Origin: Nocardia nova SH22a
GTDB lineage: Bacteria > Actinomycetota > Actinomycetes > Mycobacteriales > Mycobacteriaceae
Direction: 5' to 3'
Length of the DNA: 64,000 nt
NCBI RefSeq assembly: GCF_000523235.1
Contig: NZ_CP006850.1
Span: forward strand, 6,510,001-6,574,000
Positions within the stretch are counted from its first letter, which is position 1. Each line of letters begins with the position of its first letter. Shown in pieces: positions 7,864 through 15,231 of this stretch. A program made the translations under genes and the position numbers. The notes beneath the pieces were generated by a model. That model was not told where the DNA came from, did not search any database, and saw only the letters and a list, made by a program, of their open reading frames with translations.

Positions 7864-8494
7864 CCAGACACCTAAACCGCTCACCGACGAGCAGTTGCGT
7901 CGGCTCACCGAGTACGTCCACCCCGACGAGGACACCGACTACGTGCGTGCGTGGCTGCATTCGATGGCCCGTGAACTCCTCGCCGCCCGTCACGAGCTGG
8001 ACGAGCTGCGTGCCAGGCGTGCCGATTCCTGGGCCGCTATCGATGCCCTGGGCGACGACCTCGCCGCCGCCCGCGCCCGTATCGCCGAACTCGAAGCGGC
8101 ACAGGCGAACCGTTCGGAAAATCCGAATAGCTCGCCCCCGGACGCCTACATCGCGGTGAAGCGTGACCACTCGGTGAACGCTGAAGATCCGGAGTGGTGC
8201 GGCGACGCCGCGGTAGTCCCCGCCGGCGATCTTTTCGCCCGGACGCGCGACTACCACAAGAAGAACGGTTATCAGCTGTTGCCGATCGTTGCTGACGGGG
8301 ACGGGACACGGGCGGTCACGGCACAGGGTGAACCGGTCGGGTATGCGGTGCTGTCCCAGGCGGGTGCCGATCTCTGGGCTGTGCTGCCGTCTGCGGTGCT
8401 GCCGGAATCTGTGGCTGCCGAGCGGGCCGCGAACTACCGGGCGGAGTCCGGGAGACAGACGCTCGTGGTCGAGCTGCGGGAGGTGCAGTCATGA
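7856..8494 (+). CDS. Coiled-coil/globular protein with VPDQT start, 212 aa
   Basis: Third copy of the DQT start block, with GTG at 7856. Residues 30-85 are coiled coil (AAARARIAELEAAQ). Residues 95-212 form a separate globular part with a duplicated YxVLPIVADGDG/VGYAVLSQAGA flavour and no recognisable family. The C-terminus (VVELREVQS) overlaps the ATG of the next gene. Confidence 0.6.
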   Translation: MPDQTPKPLTDEQLRRLTEYVHPDEDTDYVRAWLHSMARELLAARHELDELRARRADSWAAIDALGDDLAAARARIAELEAAQANRSENPNSSPPDAYIAVKRDHSVNAEDPEWCGDAAVVPAGDLFARTRDYHKKNGYQLLPIVADGDGTRAVTAQGEPVGYAVLSQAGADLWAVLPSAVLPESVAAERAANYRAESGRQTLVVELREVQS

Positions 8495-8859
8495 GCTACG
8501 GCCACTACTCGACCGATTGTCACGAGCATCATCCGATCGTTTCTGATGTCGCCGCCGAAGTTGTCACGCTGTGTGGCTCCATGCGGTTCTTCGACCGGAT
8601 GTTGTCTGTCGCAGCAGAACTCACAAGTCAAGGCGTGATCGTCATTGCGCCCTTCTGTGTTGTCCCGCCCGGCCATCAGGCCGGCGAAGCCAAGGCCGAT
8701 CTCGATGCGCTGCACCGCGACAAGATCCGGCTGGCAACGCGACGGATCGTGGTCGTGAGCGATGAGACCGGTTACATCGGCGACTCGACCCGGTCAGAGA
8801 TGAAGTTCGCCGAATCGCTCGGCCTCACGATCGATCTGCGGGAGGTGCGCGGTGAATGA
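8491..8859 (+). CDS. Nucleoside 2-deoxyribosyltransferase-like protein
   Basis: 122 residues with the compact fold pattern of DUF4406/2-deoxyribosyltransferase-like phage proteins: LCGSMRFF near residue 28, a VIVIAPFCV strand, a KADLDALHRDKI helix, VVVSDETGYIGDST and a final SEMKFAESLG helix. Real transferases swap bases on deoxyribonucleosides via a Glu nucleophile; many phage relatives are untested. The genes before and after (SLOG, HIT) also concern nucleotides. ATG start, 4-base overlap. Confidence 0.7.
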   Translation: MSYGHYSTDCHEHHPIVSDVAAEVVTLCGSMRFFDRMLSVAAELTSQGVIVIAPFCVVPPGHQAGEAKADLDALHRDKIRLATRRIVVVSDETGYIGDSTRSEMKFAESLGLTIDLREVRGE

Positions 8860-9202
8860 CCTGTCTGCCTGCCCGTTCTGTGACCGCATCCAGCGCGGCG
8901 AATACGACGGACTGTCCGGCGCCGTCGCGCACTTCGAACCACTCAACCCGGTCACGCCCGGGCACAGGCTGTTCGTGCCCACCGTTCACGTCGAACATCC
9001 CAACTGGGGCGCTGTCGGCAATGCGATGAACCACGCCGAACTGCATGCGAGTGGGCAACCGTGGGACTTCAACCTCATCACCTCATCCGGCGCGGCGGCC
9101 ACGCAATCCGTGCCTCACCTTCACATTCACTATGTGCCACGGCGGCCGGACGATGGCCTGCACCTGCCGTGGACCGGACAGAAACGAGGCCACCATGCCT
9201 GA
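8852..9202 (+). CDS. HIT-family nucleotide hydrolase/transferase
   Basis: A 116-residue HIT protein. N-terminal CPFCDRI zinc pair, the LNPVTPGHRLFVP strand, and the catalytic HLHIHYVPRR triad (HxHxH) near residue 95. HIT enzymes hydrolyse nucleoside phosphoramidates, dinucleoside polyphosphates or AMP adducts. It is slightly shorter than typical free-standing HIT proteins, with the middle helix reduced. GTG start overlapping the previous gene; AMP-adduct repair in support of the downstream ligase is conceivable but unproven (RtcB uses GMP). Confidence 0.82.
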   Translation: MNDLSACPFCDRIQRGEYDGLSGAVAHFEPLNPVTPGHRLFVPTVHVEHPNWGAVGNAMNHAELHASGQPWDFNLITSSGAAATQSVPHLHIHYVPRRPDDGLHLPWTGQKRGHHA

Positions 9203-9587
9203 TCTGTCTGCCGCCGATATCGCCGAACTCCGCAGCGCGGACGCCGCACTGCCTCCTGGGCCGTGGTTCCCGCGCCTCAACGACCTGATCGGCGGATGGT
9301 GCGTGATGGCGGTGGATTCCCCGCCGTCCGAGGCGCATCCGACTGGCATGATCGCCGATTTCACCAGCGATCATGCCGCCGCGCACATCGCACGGATGCG
9401 AAACCATCTGGCCGCCCTGCTGGATGCCGCCGAGAAGACTGGCGAGGCGGTGAAGATCCTCGAATACGCGCTGCATCTGCGCATGTACGGCGAGCGCGCT
9501 CCGGGGGGCAACGAGACCTGGCAGGAGTTCGACCGCCGCTGCGAAACCTTCATCCGGAGCCTTCAGGAGGCCGACCCCGATGAGTGA
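9195..9587 (+). CDS. Hypothetical protein, 130 aa
   Basis: ATG 9195 opens MPDLSAADIAEL, a start block that recurs in the next gene (MSDLSPADIADQ) and at 13248 (MPDLSTREQIRA). The middle resembles phage proteins that begin with a PPGPWF segment followed by a DFTSDHAAAHIARM helix, a pattern common in actinobacteria but without a named role. It is entirely soluble. Confidence 0.6.
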   Translation: MPDLSAADIAELRSADAALPPGPWFPRLNDLIGGWCVMAVDSPPSEAHPTGMIADFTSDHAAAHIARMRNHLAALLDAAEKTGEAVKILEYALHLRMYGERAPGGNETWQEFDRRCETFIRSLQEADPDE

Positions 9588-10035
9588 CCTTTCCCCCGCC
9601 GATATCGCCGACCAGTTCGGCATTCAGGGCCTCGCGGTCAAGGACGGTGTCACCACGTTGACGACCAAGCCCACCAGCGAGGAAGCCCGGGAACTCGTCC
9701 TCGCGATGAGTCTCGCGTGTGGCCGGATGCTCGACGACGACCAGGCGCCGAACTATGTCGAGTTCGAAGTCCAGCCAGCGGGCCATCCCGGCTACATCGT
9801 GCATGTGCGTCGCCAGCCCGGACGGTCCCCGCACAGTTTGCGGCTGGAAGCCGAGAAGCGGGCCGAACGGGCGGAAGCGATCGTCGAGCGTGTGCGGGAG
9901 TACGTGGACGAGTTGACATCCGTGCTTGTGGTGGGTGGCTCCAGTTCCGAACAGCACGTGTTCGATACCGAGCGGCGGATCGGACTCATGTTGAACACCC
10001 TGATCCGCAAGGAGACCGATACCGATGTCCAGTAA
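9580..10035 (+). CDS. Hypothetical protein, 151 aa
   Basis: Paralogous start block with the upstream gene (SDLSPADIADQ). A beta-rich N-terminal half (YVEFEVQPAGHPGYIVHVRR) leads into a helical C-terminal half (LEAEKRAERAEAIVERVREYV). No known family. Overlaps both neighbours. Confidence 0.6.
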   Translation: MSDLSPADIADQFGIQGLAVKDGVTTLTTKPTSEEARELVLAMSLACGRMLDDDQAPNYVEFEVQPAGHPGYIVHVRRQPGRSPHSLRLEAEKRAERAEAIVERVREYVDELTSVLVVGGSSSEQHVFDTERRIGLMLNTLIRKETDTDVQ

Positions 10036-10336
10036 CCAACCCCGTGACCAGCTCGCCGAACTGATCGCCTCGCACGAATGGTCGCGTTTTGGCGGCTCGC
10101 TCGGCGAGCAGTTGGCCGAGCGGATTTGCGCCGAGGGCTGGCGTCCTCCCGCCGAGACGATCTACGACTATGACGATCTCGACGACCTTCCCGACCTGTC
10201 GGCGATCCTGCACAACGGTTTCGTCTACCAGCGGTTCGAGGGCTCGTGGTGGTGCGGGCGCGTCGAGCACCTGTCCGACTGGTTCGCCGGACAGCCCGTG
10301 ACCGTGATTCACACACCTGGAGAAACCCATGTCTGA
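10025..10336 (+). CDS. RDQLA-type hypothetical protein, 103 aa
   Basis: Begins MSSNQPRDQLAELIA and has GWRPPAETI, then a Tyr/Trp-rich stretch and a closing VTVIHTPGE strand. It aligns by eye with the next gene product (RDQLAKYCM ... GWQPPPRRI ... VTVLIEPGQ), so the two are tandem paralogues. Function unknown. ATG start overlapping the upstream gene by 11 bases. Confidence 0.6.
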   Translation: MSSNQPRDQLAELIASHEWSRFGGSLGEQLAERICAEGWRPPAETIYDYDDLDDLPDLSAILHNGFVYQRFEGSWWCGRVEHLSDWFAGQPVTVIHTPGETHV

Positions 10337-10694
10337 CAACGACTCTCGCGACCAGCTCGCCAAGTACTGCATGGATTTCGCCGACAATGTCGCGTGGGCG
10401 TCCACCGGCGAGGAGGCAGCCAAGCACATCGAAACCGTGCTGGGCTGGCAGCCTCCGCCCCGCCGCATCGAGACCGCCGAGGAATTGGACGCATTGCAAC
10501 CGAAAGCCGACATCGGCGTGGTTCCCGCTCTGATCCGATGCGATGACAATTTCGTATTCGAGCGGGCAACAGACTTGCTCACCGCCGCCGGTCGGACAGT
10601 GTGGTATCGGCCGGGCAGTTCGTTGCAGCGCTACAGCGACGAACTCGCTTATCCGGTGACCGTGCTGATCGAGCCCGGGCAGGTGAGCTTGTGA
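10329..10694 (+). CDS. RDQLA-type hypothetical protein, 121 aa
   Basis: Second member of the tandem pair. Same order of blocks: RDQLA helix, GWQPP, a loop with LDALQPKADIG, and a terminal VTVLIEPGQ strand. The central part is longer (LTAAGRTVWYRPGSSLQRY). No motif indicating an enzyme. Confidence 0.6.
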   Translation: MSDNDSRDQLAKYCMDFADNVAWASTGEEAAKHIETVLGWQPPPRRIETAEELDALQPKADIGVVPALIRCDDNFVFERATDLLTAAGRTVWYRPGSSLQRYSDELAYPVTVLIEPGQVSL

Positions 10695-10861
10695 GCGGCA
10701 AGTTCCAGTTCACGCCCGGCGCCGCTGTCTGGATCATGCCTGTCGGCTCTGAGGTGCTCGACGGCGATGGTCTGAACATGACGTGGTCCGACGGTGACGG
10801 TGTAACCACCTCGGCGCCACACGGGTTCGTCGCTCCCCCCACCACCGAGGAGGCGCGATGA
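10691..10861 (+). CDS. Small beta-rich protein, 56 aa
   Basis: Starts at GTG 10691 in the previous stop and ends in the next ATG. Product VSGKFQFTPGAAVWIMPVGS... looks like a short beta barrel or SH3-like protein, but this is by eye only. No family name. Confidence 0.5.
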   Translation: MSGKFQFTPGAAVWIMPVGSEVLDGDGLNMTWSDGDGVTTSAPHGFVAPPTTEEAR

Positions 10862-11136
10862 GGTGGCGCAGACGCAAGACCACACCGGAACAAGCCAACG
10901 AGATCACCGTGCAGGAAACGCTGATGGCGGCCCGGATCATGAACGGCATCACCCGTGCCGAACTCGCGTCCAGGTGGGGCGTGACTGTGGAACAGGTGAT
11001 GGCGTTCGAACGCGGTGAAACCGATCCGCGACTGTCGGAGATCCGGCGGTACGCGCACGCTGCCCGCGCGCTGGCGTCCTGGACTCTGACCGGCCTGACC
11101 ATCGAACCCAATCATGAGGAAGGCGGTGCCCGGTGA
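10858..11136 (+). CDS. Xre-like helix-turn-helix protein, 92 aa
   Basis: Residues 20-65 read as a Cro/CI-type HTH: MAARIMNGITRAELASRWG, then VTVEQVMAFERGETDPRLSEIRRYA with the usual E.G...P.L..L.RYA signature. The basic N-terminus (MRWRRRKT) may contact DNA. It is small enough to be a Cro-like regulator and is, with the MarR protein, one of the few candidate regulators here. Confidence 0.7.
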   Translation: MRWRRRKTTPEQANEITVQETLMAARIMNGITRAELASRWGVTVEQVMAFERGETDPRLSEIRRYAHAARALASWTLTGLTIEPNHEEGGAR

Positions 11137-11513
11137 GCTGGGACGCAACCCTGTCCGACGACCGCGGCCACATCGACGGTGACTGGAATTTCACCCATAA
11201 CACGAACCAGATGGCGAACGCGATCGTCCACCCCGACGAGAACACCGGCATCGACACGATGCACGAGGTCCTGTTCCCGAAAGCTGATGGCCGCGAATGG
11301 AAATCGTGGTGGGAAATCCTGAACGGTATGGACGGCCCGACGAGCCGCACCTACCTGTCGAAGATCATCGACGGTCTCGAAGCCGACCCGCCCCGCTTCC
11401 AAGCTATGAACCCACCGAACGGTTGGGGCAGCTACGACACCTTCCTCGAGGTCCTGAAAGAGATGCGAGACCGGATCCCCGAATGGCCGTGCACCTGGCG
11501 GGTGTCCGGATGA
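11133..11513 (+). CDS. Conserved phage hypothetical protein, 126 aa
   Basis: SWDATLSDDRGHIDGDWNFT with a following NTNQMANAI helix is a pattern I recognise from many phage and prophage small proteins of unknown function. A WKSWWEILNGMDG block and a C-terminal FLEVLKEMRDRIPEWPC helix complete it. GTG start. Confidence 0.7.
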   Translation: MSWDATLSDDRGHIDGDWNFTHNTNQMANAIVHPDENTGIDTMHEVLFPKADGREWKSWWEILNGMDGPTSRTYLSKIIDGLEADPPRFQAMNPPNGWGSYDTFLEVLKEMRDRIPEWPCTWRVSG

Positions 11514-11706
11514 TGCAGTGGGTTCGCGACACCTACCGTGTGCCGGCGAAACGTGGCGGCCGTGTCCGCTACACCGGCGACCGCAGCTCGGGACGATCAC
11601 CGGCATGGTCCACGGGTCGCTCCGCATCCGCCTGGACGGCGAAAAGCATTCGGCGCCTTACCACCCCACCTGGGAACTCGAATACCTGGAGGCCAACGGT
11701 GAGTGA
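11510..11706 (+). pseudogene. Frameshifted small DNA/RNA-binding-type phage gene
   Basis: Frame A from ATG 11510 gives MMQWVRDTYRVPAKRGGR followed by VRYTG, the normal head of a common actinophage protein. The matching tail (GTITGMVHGSLRIRLDGEKH and YHPTWELEYLEANGE) is in the next frame and stops at 11706. The switch is near 11582-11586, where GACCGCAGCTC would become in-frame as GAC CGC CAG CTC with one extra C. So either one base was lost or this is a sequence error. There is no slippery heptamer. Without repair, frame A would run on into the downstream zinc-ribbon gene as a fusion ending at 11944. Confidence 0.75.
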
Positions 11707-11944
11707 AATTCGTACGACCATATGCCAAGGCTGCGGCCGGACGTTCCACGACGATCTGCCGGAGCGCGCACGCTGCGGCGAATGCCCTCCGCGAAAGTGC
11801 GAGAAGTGTGGGCAGATGGACGCGCCCGGGGCATCGTGCTCTTGCTGGATCTCGCTGGAGGGTATGGCGCTGGCCGACGTCAAGGCCATGTTCGCTCGGG
11901 ATGGCGGATTCGAGCTGGCTCACGACATTGAGGCTCGGCCGTGA
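11699..11944 (+). CDS. Zinc-ribbon protein, 81 aa
   Basis: GTG 11699 overlaps the expected stop of the broken gene by 8 bases. Many cysteines: CQGCGRTF, CGECPPRKCEKCG and CSC within residues 9-52, enough for two zinc sites. The C-terminal half is a short helix pair (MALADVKAMFARDGGFELA). A role in nucleic-acid binding is plausible but unproven. Confidence 0.65.
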   Translation: MSEIRTTICQGCGRTFHDDLPERARCGECPPRKCEKCGQMDAPGASCSCWISLEGMALADVKAMFARDGGFELAHDIEARP

Positions 11945-12357
11945 AGCGTGAGGAGCGTTTCGTCCTGTCGCACCGCCCTTACGCCGTTGACCTGTCCAGT
12001 CTGCGCGTAGAGGTCAGCGAGCCATGGGGTGCGATGACCGAAACCCACTACTGGGGCTACATCGACGCCGTCTGGTTCCGGCGCCGCAAGGGCGTCACGA
12101 TCGCGTGCACCGGACAGCTGAGAGACCACCAGGACGTGCGCCCGGCGAACGGCCAGGAGTTCGTGGAGCACGCCACCGATGGCCGATACGGCGGCGACTG
12201 CGCGGGCCGCTGGGATGGCGAACGGTATTGGGGTGCACAGGAACCCGAAGTGATCGAACAGCACCTCGCCTTGCTCCGGCCGATGCTCGGCAACTATCCG
12301 CAAATCCCGGACGGTTGGGACGGCTGGTGGACATTCCCGAAGGAGGCCGACCGGTGA
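11941..12357 (+). CDS. Hypothetical protein, 138 aa
   Basis: Soluble, Trp/Tyr-rich protein with HYWGYIDAVWFRRRKG and a C-terminal GWDGWWTFPKEA. GTG start overlapping the previous stop. No recognised family. Probably real given its length, codon pattern and 4-base overlaps at both ends. Confidence 0.6.
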   Translation: MKREERFVLSHRPYAVDLSSLRVEVSEPWGAMTETHYWGYIDAVWFRRRKGVTIACTGQLRDHQDVRPANGQEFVEHATDGRYGGDCAGRWDGERYWGAQEPEVIEQHLALLRPMLGNYPQIPDGWDGWWTFPKEADR

Positions 12358-12503
12358 TTGTGCGAATCGACGGTGTCGAGATCGTCGGCGGCGAAACCGT
12401 CGAGCAGTTCGGCAGCGGGTTCGTGGACGTGAAGGACGCCGACGGCAGGGTCCTGGTGACCTGCCACGGCGTGGAAAAGATCGAGGTGACCCATGACGAA
12501 TGA
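12354..12503 (+). CDS. Small beta-strand protein, 49 aa
   Basis: GTG 12354 after an AAGGAGG ribosome site. Product VIVRIDGVEIVGGETVEQFG... is a run of short strands ending IEVTHDE. No family. Overlaps the next ATG by 11 bases. Confidence 0.55.
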   Translation: MIVRIDGVEIVGGETVEQFGSGFVDVKDADGRVLVTCHGVEKIEVTHDE

Positions 12504-12720
12504 TCAACCCACACGCGAGAACACTGGTGTCAGCTTCTATATCGCCGCCGCCGATATCGCTGACGCCCGTGCACTGTTCGAGCTGTGTGTGCAGAAAGCG
12601 GAAACCGGAGAACGGTTCGAAGGCAACCTGGTTCGAGCCTCGGAAGACGGCGGCGCGGCGCAGGTGTACACGCGCCTGCGCCGAACCCGACGCCGTCGCG
12701 AGGTGACCGATGGCCAGTGA
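12493..12720 (+). CDS. Hypothetical protein, 75 aa
   Basis: ATG 12493. A mixed alpha/beta N-terminal part (VSFYIAAADIADARALFEL) and a very basic C-terminus (RLRRTRRRREV), which could contact nucleic acid. No family identified. Confidence 0.55.
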   Translation: MTNDQPTRENTGVSFYIAAADIADARALFELCVQKAETGERFEGNLVRASEDGGAAQVYTRLRRTRRRREVTDGQ

Positions 12721-12874
12721 ACCAAACCCCAACGGCTGCCGCTTCTGCGGCATCGACGCCGATATCCACTGTCAGCGGTGGGCGCCGGGCGTGGGCTGGC
12801 ATCGGTGGGCAATACCGACCGATGAGCAACGCAAGCAGCGGATCCTCGCGCGACGAGAGGCGGTAGTCCAGTGA
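12710..12874 (+). CDS. Small zinc-knuckle protein, 54 aa
   Basis: ATG 12710, TGA 12872-12874. Product begins MASEPNPNGCRFCGIDADIH and continues CQRWAPGVGWHRWA, with C, C, H, C and H spaced as a plausible single zinc site, then a basic helix (QRKQRILARREA). Very small CRFCG proteins like this occur in many actinophages. The next gene starts at GTG 12871 within its stop. Confidence 0.6.
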   Translation: MASEPNPNGCRFCGIDADIHCQRWAPGVGWHRWAIPTDEQRKQRILARREAVVQ

Positions 12875-13116
12875 GCGAGATCGAGCCCTCGGAGGTGATC
12901 CAGGCGGTGGAGTCCTATGTCGGGCGGGAGCTGCGCGACGCCGCGCAGTACAGCAACCGGGAGCCGTTCGACCAGTCCGGCATCTGGTCCCTGCATCAGC
13001 TCGCCCGCGACATTTACGCGCGCGGTGTGGACGACGGGACACGGCAGGAGGCCGAGCGTCAGAGGCACCAGCAGAACCGAGACCGGCAAGCAGCCAAGGA
13101 TGCCCGCGATGTCTGA
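12871..13116 (+). CDS. Hypothetical helical protein, 81 aa
   Basis: GTG start overlapping the previous stop. Almost wholly helical: EVIQAVESYVGRELRDA, then a charged C-terminal helix (RQEAERQRHQQNRDRQ). No family recognised. Confidence 0.55.
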   Translation: MSEIEPSEVIQAVESYVGRELRDAAQYSNREPFDQSGIWSLHQLARDIYARGVDDGTRQEAERQRHQQNRDRQAAKDARDV

Positions 13117-13255
13117 TCCGTCCACACGCGAGCGCTGCGGCGCCGAGTTCGATTTCTTCGAGCGCGTCGTGACGATCTGCGTCAGGCCGTCGGGCCATTC
13201 GGGCCCGCATCATCCGTGCCAACTGGCTGGAGACGAGGAGACCATCGATGCCTGA
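13109..13255 (+). CDS. Small Cys/His protein, 48 aa
   Basis: ATG 13109. Begins MSDPSTRERCGAEF, related in DNA and protein to the next gene start (MPDLSTREQIRA). Later C...H..H..HHPCQ residues form the GHSGPHHPCQ pattern common to tiny actinobacterial phage proteins. Likely metal binding. Confidence 0.55.
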   Translation: MSDPSTRERCGAEFDFFERVVTICVRPSGHSGPHHPCQLAGDEETIDA

Positions 13256-13523
13256 TCTGTCCACACGCGAGCAGATCCGCGCCGATGCGATCGAGCGGAT
13301 CGCGCGCAAGATGTTCGAGATTGACCCCAGGGAACGCGAACCGTTCGATTCCGCATACCTGCCTCCCGAAGTGCGCGATCACTACCGCAAGTACGCGGGC
13401 GTATTCGTCGATGCGCTCGGCGATCTCCTGCCCACCGCCATGGAGGGCCGCTTCATCGGTCGCGGCCTGGCCCGGCGTACCCGGTACGTGACCGACTGGC
13501 GAGAGCCGGAGGTGCCCGAGTGA
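13248..13523 (+). CDS. Hypothetical helical protein, 91 aa
   Basis: ATG 13248; product MPDLSTREQIRADAIERIA... with a second helix (HYRKYAGVFVDALGDLLP). A typical accessory phage protein with no assigned role. Ends in the GTGA overlap with the cREC gene. Confidence 0.6.
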   Translation: MPDLSTREQIRADAIERIARKMFEIDPREREPFDSAYLPPEVRDHYRKYAGVFVDALGDLLPTAMEGRFIGRGLARRTRYVTDWREPEVPE

Positions 13524-14074
13524 CCATCCAAGACCTCTGCGCTATCTGCCAGCACGGCGCCACGCACCACGCCAACGGCCTGCTCCTGTGCCCTGAGCAC
13601 GTGAAGTCGCTGGGCGCCGACCAGCCCCGCGCGGTGCGCCGCGCGGCCGGCTATCACGGTGAACGCGCACGCCGGCTGCCTGACCGGATGAAACTGTTCG
13701 TGGACGACGAACGCCCGGCACCGCCCGACTGGATGCTGGTCAAAACCCTCCCCGCGGCCCTCGCGGTGCTGAACGGGTTGCGCCTGTCCGGGTACGGGCT
13801 GCTGGCGATCTCGCTCGATCACGACCTGTCCACCCGGATCCAGGACTACCAGGAGGACCACACATCACGGCCGATCGTGCTGTGGATGTGCGAGAACGAC
13901 TGGTGGCCCACCGAGGTGTACGTGCACACGTCGAACCCGGCTGGGGAGGAATGGCTGACCGGAATGGTCCGCCGCTACGCCCCGCCGGGCACGCTCTGCG
14001 GGTACGGCTCCAACTTCTGGGCCACCTGCCCTATCGACCCTGTCGAACGCAACGTCATACGGAAGTTCCGATGA
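13520..14074 (+). CDS. Zinc knuckle plus cyclic-phosphate receiver (cREC) domain protein
   Basis: 184 residues. An N-terminal treble-clef-like knuckle (C7, C10, C24, H27) is followed from about residue 57 by a receiver-like domain: KLFVDDERPAP supplies the acidic pocket (D62, D63), then ISLDHDLS (98-103), RPIVLWMCEN, EVYVHTSNPAGEEW and a final helix. This matches the cREC family (Pfam cREC_REC), described from comparative genomics as tied to cyclic-phosphate RNA ends and RNA-repair systems. Such ends are RtcB substrates, and an rtcB gene lies 4.5 kb downstream. The functional link is inference. Confidence 0.75.
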   Translation: MTIQDLCAICQHGATHHANGLLLCPEHVKSLGADQPRAVRRAAGYHGERARRLPDRMKLFVDDERPAPPDWMLVKTLPAALAVLNGLRLSGYGLLAISLDHDLSTRIQDYQEDHTSRPIVLWMCENDWWPTEVYVHTSNPAGEEWLTGMVRRYAPPGTLCGYGSNFWATCPIDPVERNVIRKFR

Positions 14075-14544
14075 GCCAAATCCACTCCGCACACCGCCGC
14101 GCGCGGGTGCCCTCGATCGTGAACGCGCCGCGGCCACAACGTATTCAGCGCAGCCGCGCGAAAGGCGCACGCATGCCGGTCAGTGCGACCTACGTCGGCA
14201 GGCCGTCTAGGTGGGGAAACCCGTTCCGGATCTACCACAGGCACTCGGTGATCGGCCCGAAGTGGAGCGTCGTCCGCGCCACGTGGATGCACATCCCCGC
14301 CGATCAAGCCATCTACGGCTACATCACGACCAGCTCGCCTTTGCGCAGCGAAGCCGCGGTGGCTCCGTTCCGGGACCTGCTCGAGGTCCGGCGTCGCGAC
14401 GAGCCGGACCGGCTGCGGGAATGGCTGGCGCCGCTCTGCGGCCGGGACCTCGCCTGCTGGTGCCCGCTCACCGACCTCAACGGTGACCGATTCTGCTGCC
14501 ACGCCGACGTGCTGCTTGAGTTCGCCAACCCGGGGTGGTGCTGA
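14071..14544 (+). CDS. DUF4326-domain protein
   Basis: 157 residues. The block RSRAKGARMPVSATYVGRPS followed by RWGNPF and the C-terminal LCGRDLACWCPL...CCHADVLLEFAN are the diagnostic parts of DUF4326, a small phage/bacterial domain with paired cysteines and His near the end. Its biochemistry is unknown to me. ATG start overlapping the cREC stop, so the two are probably co-translated. Confidence 0.8.
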   Translation: MSQIHSAHRRARVPSIVNAPRPQRIQRSRAKGARMPVSATYVGRPSRWGNPFRIYHRHSVIGPKWSVVRATWMHIPADQAIYGYITTSSPLRSEAAVAPFRDLLEVRRRDEPDRLREWLAPLCGRDLACWCPLTDLNGDRFCCHADVLLEFANPGWC

Positions 14545-14699
14545 TGGCTGGCTGGATTACGTGCTGGGAATGCCAGGGCGACGAAGGCGAGATCGTGAAC
14601 GGCGAATGGGTCGACTGCTCGTGCTGCCAGGGCGAGGGTGGGCGGCCGGTAGACGAGACCTGGCATTGCAGTTGCCAATCGCGAGAGGAGGCACGATGA
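14544..14699 (+). CDS. Small zinc-ribbon protein, 51 aa
   Basis: ATG 14544 shares its A with the preceding TGA; the stop at 14697-14699 overlaps the next ATG. Cysteines occur as CWEC, CSCC and CSC, a rubredoxin/zinc-ribbon-like layout in a 51-residue protein. Seen often as a tiny companion gene in actinophages. No defined role. Confidence 0.6.
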   Translation: MAGWITCWECQGDEGEIVNGEWVDCSCCQGEGGRPVDETWHCSCQSREEAR

Positions 14700-14851
14700 C
14701 CGAGCGTGTCCGGCGGCTGTATATCGTTCCCGATCCGGCGCCTCCGCCTCTGTGGGTGCCTGCTCCGGAACCATCGGTGTGGCAGGCGGCCGTGGCGCAG
14801 CTGCGGGGGATATTCCTGGCCCTGATCGGCCGCCCGCCGCGTGACGGGTGA
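14696..14851 (+). CDS. Small hypothetical protein, 51 aa
   Basis: ATG 14696 inside the previous stop after GAGAGGAGG. Proline-rich middle (PDPAPPPLWVPAPEP) and a short hydrophobic helix (VAQLRGIFLALIG) near the C-terminus that might insert in a membrane. Confidence 0.5.
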   Translation: MTERVRRLYIVPDPAPPPLWVPAPEPSVWQAAVAQLRGIFLALIGRPPRDG

Positions 14852-15231
14852 TTGGACTCATGTTGAAGGCGGCGAGTTACTCGCTGACGGCCATGGTGTG
14901 CGACATGGTTGACGGGATGCTCGGTGGCGCCGTGGATTTGAGCGGCTGGCGCGACGAGCTCGGCACTCTCCGCGCACACGTCGCCGGACTGGAGAACCGA
15001 ATGCCCTCAGGACCGCGCCGATTCGAGGCGTACACGGACTGCCCAGCATGCGGGCGGATGGATCATCACTGGCTGCGCGAGCCGCGGCCGAAACCGACAC
15101 CTGGCCCGGTGCGCGTTCTGCCGGATGGCAGCGAGATCCACCGGTTCGACGGCATGTCCGGGCCGGACGAATCCATGCACGCGGTGATCCGGATCTGCCG
15201 GGACTGCGGACACGAATGGGGCGAGCGATGA
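14848..15231 (+). CDS. Zinc-finger hypothetical protein, 127 aa
   Basis: GTG 14848. An N-terminal helix with hydrophobic face (LKAASYSLTAMVCDMVDGM), a central linker, then CPACGRMDHHW and CRDCGHEW near the ends, forming a split zinc ribbon. No family name. Confidence 0.6.
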   Translation: MIGLMLKAASYSLTAMVCDMVDGMLGGAVDLSGWRDELGTLRAHVAGLENRMPSGPRRFEAYTDCPACGRMDHHWLREPRPKPTPGPVRVLPDGSEIHRFDGMSGPDESMHAVIRICRDCGHEWGER

